A stretch of DNA of 64,000 nucleotides from Peromyscus leucopus (GCF_004664715.2 NC_051063.1:145494165-145558164), one strand, 5' to 3'. Positions 11,410-22,376 are shown, counted from the stretch's first letter. Numbers and translations: made by a program. Notes: generated by a model not told the origin, from the letters alone.

Positions 11410-11537
11410 TTCTTTTTGTCCAGTGATTTGCAGAAAATTGCAAAATTCATCTTGAATCGAAAGGAACTTGGCTCTTCCTGCTCCTTCGGAATCCTTCACA
11501 TGAGTCATGCTTTCCTGAAAATACTGCTCGGCCACAT
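11410..11537 (-). CDS. Ttc23: TTC23 coding exon, TPR region
   Basis: This 128-nt exon supplies the last two bases of an Asp codon and then 42 codons: VAEQYFQESMTHVKDSEGAG, RAKFLSIQDEFCNFLQITGQ, KE. The acceptor is ctatgctcttttcag and the donor is GAA|gtgagt. The segment VAEQYFQESMTHVKDSEG is a TPR-type helix pair entry, and FLSIQDEFCNFLQ is a strongly conserved TTC23 stretch. The exon ends in phase 0, matching the next exon. Sequence around it is ordinary intron; a minus-strand B2 lies about 450 bp upstream at 10770-10957 in window coordinates. Confidence 0.94.
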
Positions 11538-12582
11538 CTGAAAAGAGCATAGAATAACAATTTTGAAAATAGCTTGAAGATCCGAAGCAGAGATGGAGCA
11601 AATATGCTTTTAGTGATGGTTAAACGTTTAAAAATAAGCATTTGGTAGGAGAAGCCAGCTCAAGAGACTCTCCTGTGGTCGTTAACCTGCTCGTTTTAGC
11701 AGAAACTATTTTCACCTCAGAAGGATACGGCAATTTACTTTTCTTATTTTTCAGACATTTTAGTGTTCTTGGTAATACAGAAAGTGTTCTGGGGGCAGAG
11801 GACTATCCCAGGCCTGAACACACTAGGGTAGTTTCATGTTGATAGATGATTATCTCTGCCTAGAAATCAGTCACTCCTCACAATTCATATATTTTATGGA
11901 CTCTAACTGTAATCTTGTTATATATATCTCTATAACACACACGTAACAACCAAACAAAACCTAAACAATCTGGCTGATAAGTCTACTGAAGAAGAACCGC
12001 AACCATTCTAAACTCTCAAGCACGCTGATGAATAAAGCAAAAACAGCTTTACATAAATGGGTGAGAGAAGGAAGTCCGCAGCCGTGGGAAATGAAAAGGG
12101 GATGGAAAGCAGAGCTGTGACTACGCACGGCCAGCCCTCTGTTGTTATAACAAATACCTGAGATAAATCAGCACACACCGAGGGAAGGTTAACGGTGCTC
12201 ACACTTTGGGGGGGTTCAGCCTGTGACCCGGCGGCTCTGCTGCTTCTGGTGATGTGACGGGCAATGGTAAACATGTCACGGTAACTAGAAGTGACGAGAG
12301 TCAGGGACGAGCTGGGTTCCCAGGGTCACTGCCACCTGTCAACAGCGCCACAGGCTGCGGGCCACGGCTTTGACCCGGGGGGCCTTGGGAGGAGACACGT
12401 AGCCAAACTGTGGCAAACAGGGTACTGAAGTTTAACAGTGGAAGGAAAAGAATCAACTCAGGAAGCCCCAAGGCCAAGTTCTCTGCACAAAGGCGTGTGA
12501 TGTGAGATCACAGGTCTCTGCTGGCTTTAGAGATTGAGATCATCCCTTGGGCCCAACTTGATCACACTGGCTTTTGCCATTG
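11538..12582. other. Intron, possible old repeat
   Basis: No gene. The stretch at about 12130-12300 (ttgttataacaaatacctgag onward) resembles a dispersed rodent repeat, but I cannot name it. Confidence 0.4.
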
Positions 12583-12705
12583 TTGCTTTGGTTTTTGAGA
12601 CAGGGTCTCTCTGTGTAGTCCTGGCTGTCCTCGAACTCACAAAGATCCACCTGCCTCTGCCTCTAGAGTGCTGAGATTAAAGGCGTGCGCCACCACACCT
12701 GGCTC
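12583..12705 (-). mobile_element. B1 SINE
   Basis: Plus strand shows gagacagggtctctctgtgt, ctgtcctcgaactcacaaag and ttaaaggcgtgcgccacc, the reverse of a B1 from tail to head. Confidence 0.93.
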
Positions 12706-13324
12706 ATATGCTAAAGGCATGCTTTCCTTTTGTGGAGCTATTAGAAGGTGGGGGACCTTTAAGAGATGGGAGCCTAGGGAAGAAATTAGGCTACTGAGGG
12801 TGTGCACTTGAAGATAGTATTGAGACCCTGGCTCCTCTCTTTTCTCTCTCCTTTCTTTCTGGCTGCTACGAGGTGAGCAATTTTCTCTGTCATGGTGTTC
12901 AGCCGCCTGCAGGCCCAAAACAACACTAATGGAGACTTCTGAACCACGGGCCAAATTAACATTTCCTCCCGTTCAGCTGTCTATCTCAGGAATTAGTCAC
13001 AGTGGCAGAGAGTGGACCATCTCAGAGGCTTCAGAGGGGCGGAGCGATAGGAAAGAAGTTCTCCACTGTGACATGGACAAGGGCCCTGGAAGAGTCACTG
13101 GCCAACAAGAAAACAAGGGCTTCAGTCCCTCAGCTGGAAGAAACTGAAATCTGCTAACAACAGGGAAGAGACCAGAAGAGGGCGGAGCTCTAGATGACAA
13201 GGGAGCTGGCTGGCTGCTTGTTCGTAGCCTGAGCAGAGACGTCAGCTCTGCTGTGCCAGTTACACGACCTACAGAGCCAGGAGCTGATAAACAGGCACTT
13301 AAATAACTAGAATATACTTGTGTT
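12706..13324. other. Intron, nothing recognised
   Basis: No repeat or splice-bounded coding segment recognised on either strand. Confidence 0.5.
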
Positions 13325-13682
13325 TATGTGTGAGGTGTGCGTGCACGTGCTTGGGTGCATGCGTGCGTGTGTGCGTATGTATGTGGAAGCATCCATACCC
13401 ATGTGTATACTGAGGCCAGGGCCTAAGCCTGTGGCATCTTCCTCTATCATTCTCCACTTCATTATTTCTAGAATACTCTGAGGCAAGGTCTTCACTGCTT
13501 GTGAAGCTTTCCAATTTGGGCTAGACTGGCTGGCCGATGAGCCCCAGGATCCGCTGGCCCCACTGCTGGGGTTATGGTTGAGGGCCACCATTCCTGGCTT
13601 TTACGTGGGTACTAGAGGTCTAAATCTGGTTCCTTATTCTTTCCCATCAAGCACGTCATCCTCTGAGCTATCTCTAGGCCCA
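13325..13682 (-). mobile_element. Old rodent SINE-like element
   Basis: Contains tcttcctctatcattctcca, gggctagactggctggccga and an end gagctatctctaggccc, a composite seen widely in rodent DNA. Subfamily not asserted; a GT/GC-rich stretch flanks the left end. Confidence 0.5.
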
Positions 13683-13837
13683 CAACTACAGTTTTTGTGT
13701 GCAATGGAAGAAAACTAATGTGGAAAATATAACCTGTAAAGTTTATATTGTTTGGATCCATGTTTTACACTAGTTTGGAATTGAACGAGTTTTAAAGGGT
13801 AAACAGGAGAAAGAAAACAAATACAGCCAGAGCTGTG

Positions 13838-14155
13838 TTCTAAGTGTTGGGTCCCCCTCAAATTCATGTTAAAATTCTAACCTCTAAGGTGGTGGTATTT
13901 CGAGGGAGACTCCTTTAGAGGTGATTGTGTCGTGAGGATGGAACCCTCATGGATGGGACATGTGCTTCTGTGAGTGGGACCCTGGACAGCTGCCTTGACT
14001 CCCTCCCATGTGAAGAGCCAGTGAAACACAGCTGGCTGTGAGCCAGGAAGCAGCCAGCCCTGCCTTGACCTTGGGCTTCCCAATCTCCAGGGTTTGGGAA
14101 AACGAAGTATTAAGTCACCTAATCTATGGTGTTTTGTTATGGTGGCTCGAGCAGA
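13838..14155 (+). mobile_element. MaLR LTR (MST-like)
   Basis: Ordered blocks match the MST/MaLR LTR pattern: ccctcaaattcatgttaaaa, gtgatt followed by gaggatggaaccctcatg, gccttgac then ttgggcttcccaatctccag, and tctatggtgttttgttatgg near the end. It is diverged and non-coding. Confidence 0.72.
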
Positions 14156-15105
14156 TATGGGCATCGAGGGCCTCCACAGACAGAAATGAACACAACTGCA
14201 TGGGTCTGAGCAGAGGGAGGCTTTCTGTCTGTCCACCCAGAGGGAAAGGGCTATTCAAGACCCAGGTTCCCCACAGTGGTGAACACTGTCACTAAAATTA
14301 AAGGCTTACGTTTATTAAGCACCTCATGCTGGTTTTCATGGTTGTAGCTATGGCCTTCTCTCATGTTAGCTGAAAAACAGATGCATCAGAAGTAGCAGGC
14401 AGCCAAGATGGACATTGGACAGACAGATACATAATTAAAATGGACAGACAGATTGACTCGAAGACACAGAGGCCTCAGATCATTTGCCGATAAGCACACC
14501 TGCATAGGGCGAGAGCTCTGAGAACATGGCTGATTTGCAGTGGGGTTCTGGGTGCTAAGAAATGGCCCAAGCACATCCCTTTCTTCCGTGAGATCTTCAG
14601 AGAGGGCAGAAGCAAACCTGTGGGGAAAGTGTCTTCCAGATCGACAGGACTGCAGAGAACTCGGGTCCTGTGCGGTCATGTGCGAGGTTCGCCTTGAGGA
14701 TCTAGGCAGGAACAGGGTTCCTGCCCCTGTCTCCTGGGCATGTCCCCATCCCAGGCTCTTTAAGTGGATCAACAGTAACTGAACTGGACATCCCTGACTT
14801 TCTCCCAGACCAGCAGGTGCATTCCTGTGGTAGTACCCAAGTTCTACGGAAAGAAGTTCTCCCACGTGGAAAATGTCCACTCTTTATTCATTGCTGATCC
14901 TTCAAATGAAGTATCAACACCGACTCACTCTGATAATTGACGACGGTGCTGGGGGTGGTGCAGAGTTTATTTTATAGATAAAAGCGTAACACGGAACATT
15001 CCAAGTCTAATGTGACTGGGTTTCTGGAGTGGAGGGCACTTGATATTTTTATTTTCTTGCTAATTGGAAACCAACAGAAGACTGTAGGCAAGCCCTCTGA
15101 GGTTG
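14156..15105. other. Intron, nothing recognised
   Basis: Contains opposing ORFs at 14386-14880 without splice borders in TTC23 phase or known family. Confidence 0.5.
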
Positions 15106-15111
15106 GATGGG

Positions 15112-15495
15112 TGCTGTGGGATGTTCTGTATGCTGCGAATGTGTTGCTCTGATTGATTGATAAATAAAACGCTGATTGGCCAGTAGCCAGGCAGGAAGTA
15201 TAGTATAGGTGGGACAAGCCGAGAGGAGAATTCTGGGAAGGAGGAAGGCTGAGTCAGGAGTCGCCAGCCAGACACAGAGGAAGCAAGATGTGAAGGCAGA
15301 ACTGAGAAAAGGTACCAAGCCATGTGACTAAACATAAATAAGAATTATGGGTTAGTTTAAGTGTAAGAGCTAGTCAATAGTTAGCCTGAGCTAATGGCTG
15401 AGCAGTTTTAATTAGTATAAGCTTCTGAGTGATTATTTTATAAGTGGCTGCAGCATCTGTGGGGCTGGGCAGGACTGGAGAAAACTTCAGCTACA
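15112..15495 (+). mobile_element. Solo LTR of a class II (ERVK-type) element
   Basis: A 384-bp segment begins TGCTGTGG and ends AGCTACA, so it has TG...CA ends. It is flanked on both sides by the 6-bp direct repeat gatggg (15106-15111 and 15496-15501). It carries gataaataaaacgctgattg and aggcaggaagtatag, typical of an abundant rodent LTR family I do not name. The 6-bp duplication fits class II retroviruses. No internal region is attached, so it is a recombination product. Orientation is likely but not certain. Confidence 0.8.
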
Positions 15496-15622
15496 GATGG
15501 GCAGGTCTAGTGGTGCAGGGCAGCGACCCTGCCCTTGGTCTGTTCCTGGAAGGTCTCTAGTCAAAGAAGAAAAGTAAAGCTAGGAAACAGAATGTCCCTG
15601 CTGGCAGCTGTCGCAGGCCAGC

Positions 15623-15682
15623 TGACCACATCTGTAATGACCACATCTGTAATGACCACATCTGTAATGACCACATCTGTAA
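15623..15682. repeat. 15-bp tandem repeat, four copies
   Basis: Four exact copies of tgaccacatctgtaa followed by tgacc. Being a multiple of 3 it leaves a frame open, giving a false repetitive ORF. Confidence 0.96.
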
Positions 15683-16507
15683 TGACCCTTGTTTCACAGG
15701 GCGTTCTGGAACACAGAGACAAAGGGAGGTCCCAAGCATTGACAGTGATAATCTCCCTGTCTGTAAGTCTAAAGTCATTTTATCTTTATCTGGAATAAAG
15801 GAAAACTCTTTTATTGCAAGACCCTGACTTCTCTGTCCTCTCTAAGGCCTAGATGAACTGCAAAGCATGGTTACATGGCTGGTCCACTGCAGAGGAGCCA
15901 TGTCCTGACAGAGATTGTTTTCCGGGGCCGGGACGGGGAGGATAGGCACCCCAGACTCATCTGGAACAAGGGACAAGAGCTTTTCCGGAGAGACAGGAAG
16001 CCACGGCCTCTGGACAGGAAGTCTTCTCCCGGCATGTTCCTGTGTTCCGAAGCTGGGCATGGCTTCGCAGAGAGCTGAACAAGCAGCTCGATGTTCTAGC
16101 ATATGGCCGTCCTTAACTTTAAAAAGCACTTCTAGAATCCTCTGCAACCTGATGCCGGTAGCCTGGGCAAAGATGAAGTCATTCTCTGAAACATGGGTGC
16201 GTGACTCAGCCGGTAAATCTGAGCCCTGATGGCAGAGGTGAGCCAGGACCATAAATCTCCTCCCATTCCCACCCCAGCTGAGGGGTTGGCTTGTCTGTGA
16301 GTTCCAGCAGGGGGAGGGAGTGACGCTGTGGACGGATCCTTTAACCGTCTCTACAGATAGCTCCATCTGGGGACTTGAAGCCAGACTTGCAAGGAGAGGC
16401 TCACACACAGGCAAAGGAAGAGAAAACTTTGTTCAAAGAGCCAGAGATTGGAGGGCCGCAGAGAGGCCCACTGGATGCCAGGAAGCTTAAAACAAACAAA
16501 CAAAACC
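15683..16507. other. Intron, no gene recognised
   Basis: A 190-codon minus frame (15842-16414) is open here but has no match, no splice-phase fit to TTC23 and no conserved motif. Confidence 0.5.
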
Positions 16508-16517
16508 TCTCTCTCCA

Positions 16518-16575
<58 letters not shown>

Positions 16576-16600
16576 TCTCTCTCTCTCTGTGTGTGTGTGT
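16508..16600. repeat. (CT)n-(TG)n microsatellite
   Basis: (CT)n with a few c interruptions to 16588, then a short (TG)n and a G8 run. Confidence 0.95.
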
Positions 16601-16958
16601 ATGGGGGGGGAACATTTATGTGTACGTGGGTATATGTGCCACAGCGCAACTGTGACGGAGAACAACTTGTAAGACTTGGTTCTGCCCGTCTACCATTTGG
16701 GTCCCTGCGATCAAACTCAGATAAGAAGATCGGTGGTCAGCCCCCTTCCCCTCTGATCAAACTCAGGTAATCAGGCTCGGTGGTCAGCCCCGTTCCCCTC
16801 TGATCAAACTCAGATAAGAAGATCGGTGGTCAGCCCCCTTCCCCTCTGATCAAGCTCAGATAAGAAGATCGGTGGTCAGCCCCGTTCCCCTCTGATCAAA
16901 CTCAGGTAATCAGGCTCGGTGGTCAGCACTCTTCCCCCAAGCCATTTCTCTGGCCCTG
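16601..16958 (-). mobile_element. B3-type SINE with internal tandem expansion
   Basis: The left part (tatgtgccacagcgcaactg, ggttctgcccgtctaccatt) and the right end (aagccatttctctggccc) are those of a minus-strand B3 SINE. Between them the box B region is repeated five times at 16708-16935. Confidence 0.75.
16708..16935. repeat. Tandem array of two alternating units inside a SINE
   Basis: Copies share gatcaaactcag and cggtggtcagccc. Type A has ataagaagat in the middle and type B has gtaatcaggct. The order is A-B-A-A-B, with periods of about 43-47 bp. Type B looks like the ancestral SINE text. Confidence 0.9.
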
Positions 16959-18240
16959 GTCAGGAACTTCTAACTAAAATAAATTCCAGTCCACCTAGGC
17001 TTCATCTTCATCTTCCGAGGCTGTTCTGAGACAGGAGACAGGGTGGCAAGGACAGCCTCATTCTGTGGGAGGGTTCCAGGGACAATGTGGCAATTAATTA
17101 TCTTTTGTAACAGTGTCAGGAAATAGTCTTTATACTAACTGCAAAGGCTTTAAGGACTCCAAGGAATTGAAAAAGAGGAGTCCTAGCCTGATCTTCACCC
17201 CGAAAACTGATGAAAGCATTGAGACCATCGTGGGTGCGGCTACCCCTGAGCCTGTAGGGGCCATGGAGGAGGCCTGGGGACTCACTCCTTACTTTTTCCA
17301 CACATCTGACCCCACATGGTGGGTAGCTGAGCTGTTAAACTTACTGTAATATCCGAGGATGCTCATATGTGTTGCTGGGGGCAGGTACGTATCAGAAAGC
17401 ATGGTGGCTGAATGGGCGCCGTGCCAGAAGAAACTTGCAGGGCATAAAGGGGCCAAGAGTCCTCACAGGGATTCACAAGGGGCTCAGACACTGTGGGATC
17501 TGCTTGCCTTGGGGTCCTCACTACTCAGAGCAGTCCAGACTCCCCCTTTCCTCCCCTCTGTCATGTAGAGTCCCATGCAGGGCCACACAGGCAAAGGTTA
17601 AGCATTGTGCAACCTTAGACCTCCAGTCCCTAAGTTTAGGGAAGGCTATGTGTTCTCCAAAGAGATGCCTTAAAAATCCTTTTCAAAAGCATCCGGGTAT
17701 AAATAGCATCGCTTTCCTGAGAAGTTCTGAATAGAACTTACATGTTGACATCTAAAAGGATGCCCCAGCCCTTGGGAAATTGACTATCACATGCTGCGTA
17801 CTTCATCCAGCCCAGAAACGGCTCAAAGAGGGAACGGGCCTCACTCTAGACACACAGGAAGGCAGGCACCTGGCCAGGTAGGGTTCCTGAGGTTTCTGCC
17901 CTGCCCCTGGGTCGTTCTCTAGGAAAAAGGCCCAGCAACTCAGGCTTAGGCTGAGTGACAGGACCCCCTTTTCTTCTGCTGGCCCCAAGAGCTGGTGAGT
18001 GAACAGCCCCTACCTGTGCTCTGGGCTTGGGTTACTTGTACCACTAACGCTGGGGGATGTGACATTCATGGTGTGACCGACCACCTTTCTGGATGGAGGG
18101 TATGGGAGGGAGGCAGTACATGGTCTCCATTCTAAAGCTTTGGGTTGCCTGTAGTTTGCTGAATGACCTTGCACTCTAGTTCTCTAGATGTGAGGATGAC
18201 TTCCAGAAGTTTCTGAGAGGGGAATCCTTCTGGTGCCAGC
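16959..18240. other. Intron, nothing recognised
   Basis: No repeat or exon recognised. Confidence 0.5.
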
Positions 18241-18284
18241 AAAACAACAAACAAACAAACAAACAAACAAACAAACAAAAAACC
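18241..18284. repeat. (CAAA)n microsatellite
   Basis: About ten caaa units. Confidence 0.95.
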
Positions 18285-19653
18285 CTGTAAGAAGCTCTGT
18301 TTCCTTCTCTTGGTCTCACCCATTTCTTCCTTGCTTCCCAGGGGGCTCAGGTGTGGAAAGATAGCCACTTGAGTCGCTCACAGGCAGGCAAGTGCAAGGC
18401 TGGCCAGGCATTCTGATAAGCGATGAGCCCCGAGTGAGGGTTGGGGGTGAGGAAGGTTCGTTCTCTCAGAGCCCACAGGGCACCAGGGTATGGGCAGGCT
18501 GAGGAGGAGGAGGAGACCAAGAGGAGCAACATCAGGACGAAGGGACACAGACAGTCACGAGTGGGGGCGTCTCTCAATTTCCACCAGCAGGCTATACCAC
18601 ACCACAGCTCCACCAGGTGAAGGCTTGGAAGAGACAGCTAAGGAGGGCCACCAGGAAGGTGAAGGCTCCCGGGTGCCATGTTACCTGGCAGGAGCCTCTG
18701 GGCTCCAAGAGCTACAAATACCTGGGGCTGCCTGACTTGCAGTCTCTCAGGACACTCAGGGGCATCATGGCAGGTAACCGCTGTGGAGGAGGGGTGGGGT
18801 GTGCCCAAGCCAAGCAGAGCAAGCAGGACCCAGGAGGAAGAGTTGAGGAAAAGGGGGAGCGTGGAAGGTCAACGAGACCTACCCAGGCGGTTACTTTACA
18901 AAAGAAAAAGCTTCCGAAACATTTTAATTTCTACCTATGCAAAACACAGGGAGAGGCCAGGACCAGCGGGAGCTGGGAAATACATGTATTTGGATATAAG
19001 GAATTGTACATAGGGGACCAGGTTACTCAGGAATCCCTGTCCCTGGGCTAAACCAGGGGCAGGCACCATTTGCTCTGCTGTCTTGGGACCCAGAAGAACT
19101 CCTTAGCCTGCTGGCGCCTGGGACCGCATGGGGCCACTTCCAAACAAGGCTGCCGGCACTGAGCGGGCCCTGCAGCACAAAAAGGTTTACACTGACATGT
19201 ACTTGGCTTTGGACCATTTCGTTTTAATACCCTTAAGGAGAAGCATTATAAACACAAGGCCAAGGCTCTGGACACTTAGCGGGGTTGGGAGAGCTGTTAA
19301 TACCAAGTTTGTCTATGGCTGCTCTGGGCAGCCGGCCAGGTCCAGGTTAGTGACATTCCGCGAGCCTGAATTGGGAATCTTCACGCAAGCACAAGCCTCC
19401 CAGACTTCTAGGGCAGTTTTGTCTGCACAAGGAATGCAGGATGGTGCAGGGCAAAGGCACCAGCTCCAGCGCGTGGCCTGAAACGCTCACTTCCGGGCCA
19501 GCGGTATTGCTGGTGAGCAGACAATGCCTTCAATGGACATCCAGCAAGTGAGCAGGAGCAGACTGGCGATGGGAAAATCCTCAAAAGGGAAATTATGCTT
19601 TTTAGAGATTCTATTGCTTTGTTTTGCTTTTTCTCCAAAAACAAAAGCAAAGC
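18285..19653. other. Intron, no gene recognised
   Basis: Overlapping plus-strand ORFs at 18617-19051 and 18678-19013 share bases in different frames and match no family. Confidence 0.45.
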
Positions 19654-19677
19654 CAAAAAAAAAAAAAAAAAAAAAAG
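19654..19677 (+). repeat. Poly(A) run
   Basis: About 22 A bases after an A-rich lead. Possible tail of an unrecognised retroposon. Confidence 0.7.
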
Positions 19678-20431
19678 TCTACGTTAGGTACAAACAGATT
19701 TAAACGTAAAAGAACAAAGGCCAGATTGCCCCCTGGACACTCTGAAAGACACGCAGGCTTGCTTTTGGGGGACCCGGCTAGGACTTGGGGACTAGAAGTG
19801 AGCACAGTCCAGGTCAGAAGGTCCTGGGTGGGTGAGAGCTGGGGCAGGGATGGGGTGGGAGTGGACCCCGACTCTAGCTCCCTGACTTCCCAGGAGTCCC
19901 CTACAGGGGGCAGCAGAGGCCTGGGCAGTCCTCTGCCCCGAGTGGGTCTCTCACAGCCTTGCCATGGTGGCTTCCTCCATGTTAAGGGACAGCAGAGGGA
20001 CGGCAGGAAAGACAGGGCACTGTGCTCGCCTGGTCGCCAGCTGCATTCCCTGCCTGTGGTGACTGTCCTGTTCCTGCTTCCAGAGGGAAGTTGAATCCCT
20101 GGGCCCCCGGGGACCCGTGCCACATAGCACATTTGCAGGTACAAGCTGGGACGAAGCCTGGGTCTCCGTGCACTGGCCAGGCCAGCTTGCTTTCCAGCCT
20201 CACCTTCATCTGCCACCGTGAGAGCAAAGATAACAGCAGGTTTCAGCGGTTGGAATAATGGGGGGAGTGGAGAGGGAGGGTGTCTCCACAAAGGTACTCA
20301 TTTCTGATTTGCTTGGGCCACGGAGAAGAGGGTTTGTTTGCGCAGCCGTTTTGGGGTCCGCACTGCTCCTGGACAACTGGCATGGCATGTCTCTCTACCC
20401 TCCCGGCTCCTCCGCCAGCATCCTCACTTAG

Positions 20432-20823
20432 CATGTCCTCATCTTGAGGCTTCAGTAGCCAAATTTCCCATCAAATGACCACTGTTATTACCAAGGTGAT
20501 GGCTGTCCTTTGATTGGCAGGTGCCGAATCTGAAAGGGACCAATCAAGGAGCGGCTCTCGGGCTCATCTCACTTTGTCCTTTTGGTGCAGGGCAATGTGG
20601 GGGGGGAAGAGAGAGAGAGACGGGCAGACAGAGAGGAGCTTCTCCAGACTGAGAAGACACTCTGGTGAGAAGAACTGGCTGTGGGAGTATCTTTGAAAAA
20701 AAGGGATGTCATGCTCTGCTTCTGCGGACGGTTAAAGGTGTCATCAACAACAGTTTGGGAAAGCGTGGGCACCTGCACACAGCCGTCACTGCTGCCATGG
20801 CCGCCATCATTATTTCCCGAGGC
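20432..20823. repeat. Unidentified dispersed repeat, copy 1
   Basis: The first half (20432-20640: gcatgtcctcatctt, ccatcaaatgaccactg, gattggcaggtgccgaatct) is a direct copy of 21811-22000. The second half (about 20660-20823) is the reverse complement of about 22077-22235. CCAAT-type motifs (gattgg, ccaatc) and GGCGGC near an ATG give it a promoter-plus-first-exon look. The element was not identified. Confidence 0.8.
20709..20807 (-). pseudogene. 32-codon ORF in repeat copy 1
   Basis: On the minus strand an ATG at 20807 opens MAAMAAVTAVCRCPRFPKLL, continues for 12 residues and stops with TGA at 20709. The matching ORF in the other copy (22091-22189, plus strand) has the same length and differs at four residues. 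The Met/Ala/Arg-rich, acid-free stretch resembles a mitochondrial targeting peptide. It may be a copied first exon of an unrecognised gene; function is not claimed. Confidence 0.3.
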
Positions 20824-20835
20824 ACCCGCTACCTG

Positions 20836-20932
20836 TGCTCCCGGAGTCGCCCCGCTCCCGGAGTCGCCCCTCTCCCGGAGTCGCCCCTCTCCCGGAGTCG
20901 GCCCTCTCCTGGAGTCGCCCCTCTCCCGTCTA
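20836..20932. repeat. 17-bp GC-rich minisatellite
   Basis: About six copies of ctcccggagtcgcccct. CpG-rich. The translated ORFs (PESPLSRSRP type) are repeat artefacts. Confidence 0.93.
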
Positions 20933-21810
20933 GTCTCCAGCCCCAGACCCCCTGCTCTACAGCCATTGCGCCCCTCACGCACCTCAGTTCTGACTGGGAC
21001 ATGAGCTCTTCCGGATGCCAGTCAAGAAACGCTCTGCGCAGCCCCAGGGGCTGAGGGTGGAGCTGAGACCTTGAGCCGGCTTCTGGGTCCCAGTGGCTCT
21101 CCACACCCTTGTCCTTAGGCTGCCCTCCCCCATCCAAGGTCCCGTGTTTGCTCCACACGCCACAGACTCTTGCATGGGGGTAGGGAAAGAAAAGAGGGAG
21201 GGCCGGGGCCAGTGCTTACACATAACCAATGATAAAGAGCGTCTGGGGATGACCCTCTGGGCTCAGACCTTGACCACTCAATGGCTTGGAAAAATCACAT
21301 TTCCTATGGACTCCGAGTCTTCATCCGGAACTGGAGCTAAGTAAAGCAAGGCCAGTGTGTCCTGTGCGGTGTGAGTCATTCCGGATTCACATTGTCTGTG
21401 CTATGCAGGTGTTGTTATCACCCCCACTCTGTAGGGGAGGCAACCCCAGCTGTGTTTATACTGAAAAAACTACATAGGCACACACATGCACACAGACACA
21501 CAGACACACAGACACACCTCAATTTGAATTGTCATTGATTCTATGAAGGGCAAAGCCGATGGGTCTAACTCAGAGCTTCGGAACTAATCCATCTCTGTGC
21601 ATAATTGCCGTTGGCCATCATTCAATTCCTATAGCCAACAAGGGAGCCCGCTGTATCCTGGGTGGGGCTGGGAATCAGAACAGCCTCCAGGCAAAAGGAC
21701 CGTTTTTAGCCTTTGCCTCTTCCATTCAGTAGGGTAGCCTCACAAAAGAGACCATTTTCTTCTTCTGCCCATCAGAACCTTCCAGTTTTCTGAACCCAGA
21801 AACCACCAAG
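20933..21810. other. Intron between the two repeat copies
   Basis: Holds a short (CACAGA)n run at 21479-21514. Nothing else recognised. Confidence 0.5.
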
Positions 21811-21990
21811 GCATGTCCTCATCTTAAGGTTTTGTGGCTCAAGTTCCCATCAAATTGCCACTGCTGTTACCAAGATGACAGGTGCTTCAGGTGTCCTCTG
21901 ATTGGTAGGTGGTGAATCTGGGGGGGCCTATCAAGGAGCAGCTTGTGCCCACCTAGAACTTGTCATTTTGGTGTAGAGCAATGAAGAGAG

Positions 21991-22014
21991 AAAGACAGAG
22001 ACAGACAGACAGAC

Positions 22015-22065
<51 letters not shown>

Positions 22066-22067
22066 GG
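21991..22067. repeat. (GACA)n-(GA)n microsatellite
   Basis: GACA units flank a (GA)n core. It sits at the inversion breakpoint of the repeat pair. Confidence 0.95.
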
Positions 22068-22090
22068 AGTAGATGCCTCAGGAAGTAGCG

Positions 22091-22189
22091 ATGGCGGCTA
22101 TGGCAGCAGTGACAGTTATATGCAGGTGCCCACGCTTTCCCAAACTGCTGTTGATGACAACTTTAACAGTCCACAGAAGCAGGGCGTGA
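22091..22189 (+). pseudogene. 32-codon ORF in repeat copy 2
   Basis: ATG at 22091 opens MAAMAAVTVICRCPRFPKLL and ends at TGA 22187-22189, mirroring the minus-strand ORF of copy 1 codon for codon with four changes. Both share the same stop position. The frame after the stop also lacks early stops, so the ancestral sequence may have read through. Unrecognised; listed because the paired conservation is visible. Confidence 0.3.
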
Positions 22190-22274
22190 CCCCCAGTTCT
22201 AGAAAAACACTTCCGCAGCTGGTTCTTCCTACCATACGACAAACATCTGCCCTCCGCCAGAAGCTATAGATAGA

Positions 22275-22376
22275 TCTGGACCCACAGTGGCTCACGTGTG
22301 TAACCCTAGTACCTGGGAGGCTGAGGCAGGAGGACTGCCTTGACTGAGTTTGAGGCCAGCCTGGGTTACAGAGCAA
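22275..22376 (+). mobile_element. B1/PB1-like SINE
   Basis: Contains cagtggctcacgtgtgtaac, ctgggaggctgaggcagg and gaggccagcctgggttacag. It is a short, old B1 relative. Confidence 0.8.

Larger units (their letters stand above)
21811..22235. repeat. Unidentified dispersed repeat, copy 2, half inverted
   Basis: 21811-22000 matches 20432-20640 in direct orientation. 22077-22235 matches 20660-20823 in inverted orientation. The (GACA)n/(GA)n tract at 21991-22067 lies at the junction, so one half flipped at or near the simple repeat. Confidence 0.8.

Noticed and set aside
15842..16414. 190-codon minus ORF on the TTC23 strand
   Set aside because: Considered as the TTC23 exon between 11410 and 43304. 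The residues do not fit TTC23; the true exon is at 23833-23938.
18617..19051. 144-codon plus ORF, basic protein
   Set aside because: Two overlapping frames are open over the same bases, and no family or conserved motif is visible.
19611..20291. 226-codon minus-strand open frame
   Set aside because: It runs through a poly(T) region giving a long Phe stretch and GC-rich low-complexity sequence. No splice borders in TTC23 phase, no known domain; a competing plus ORF covers the same bases.
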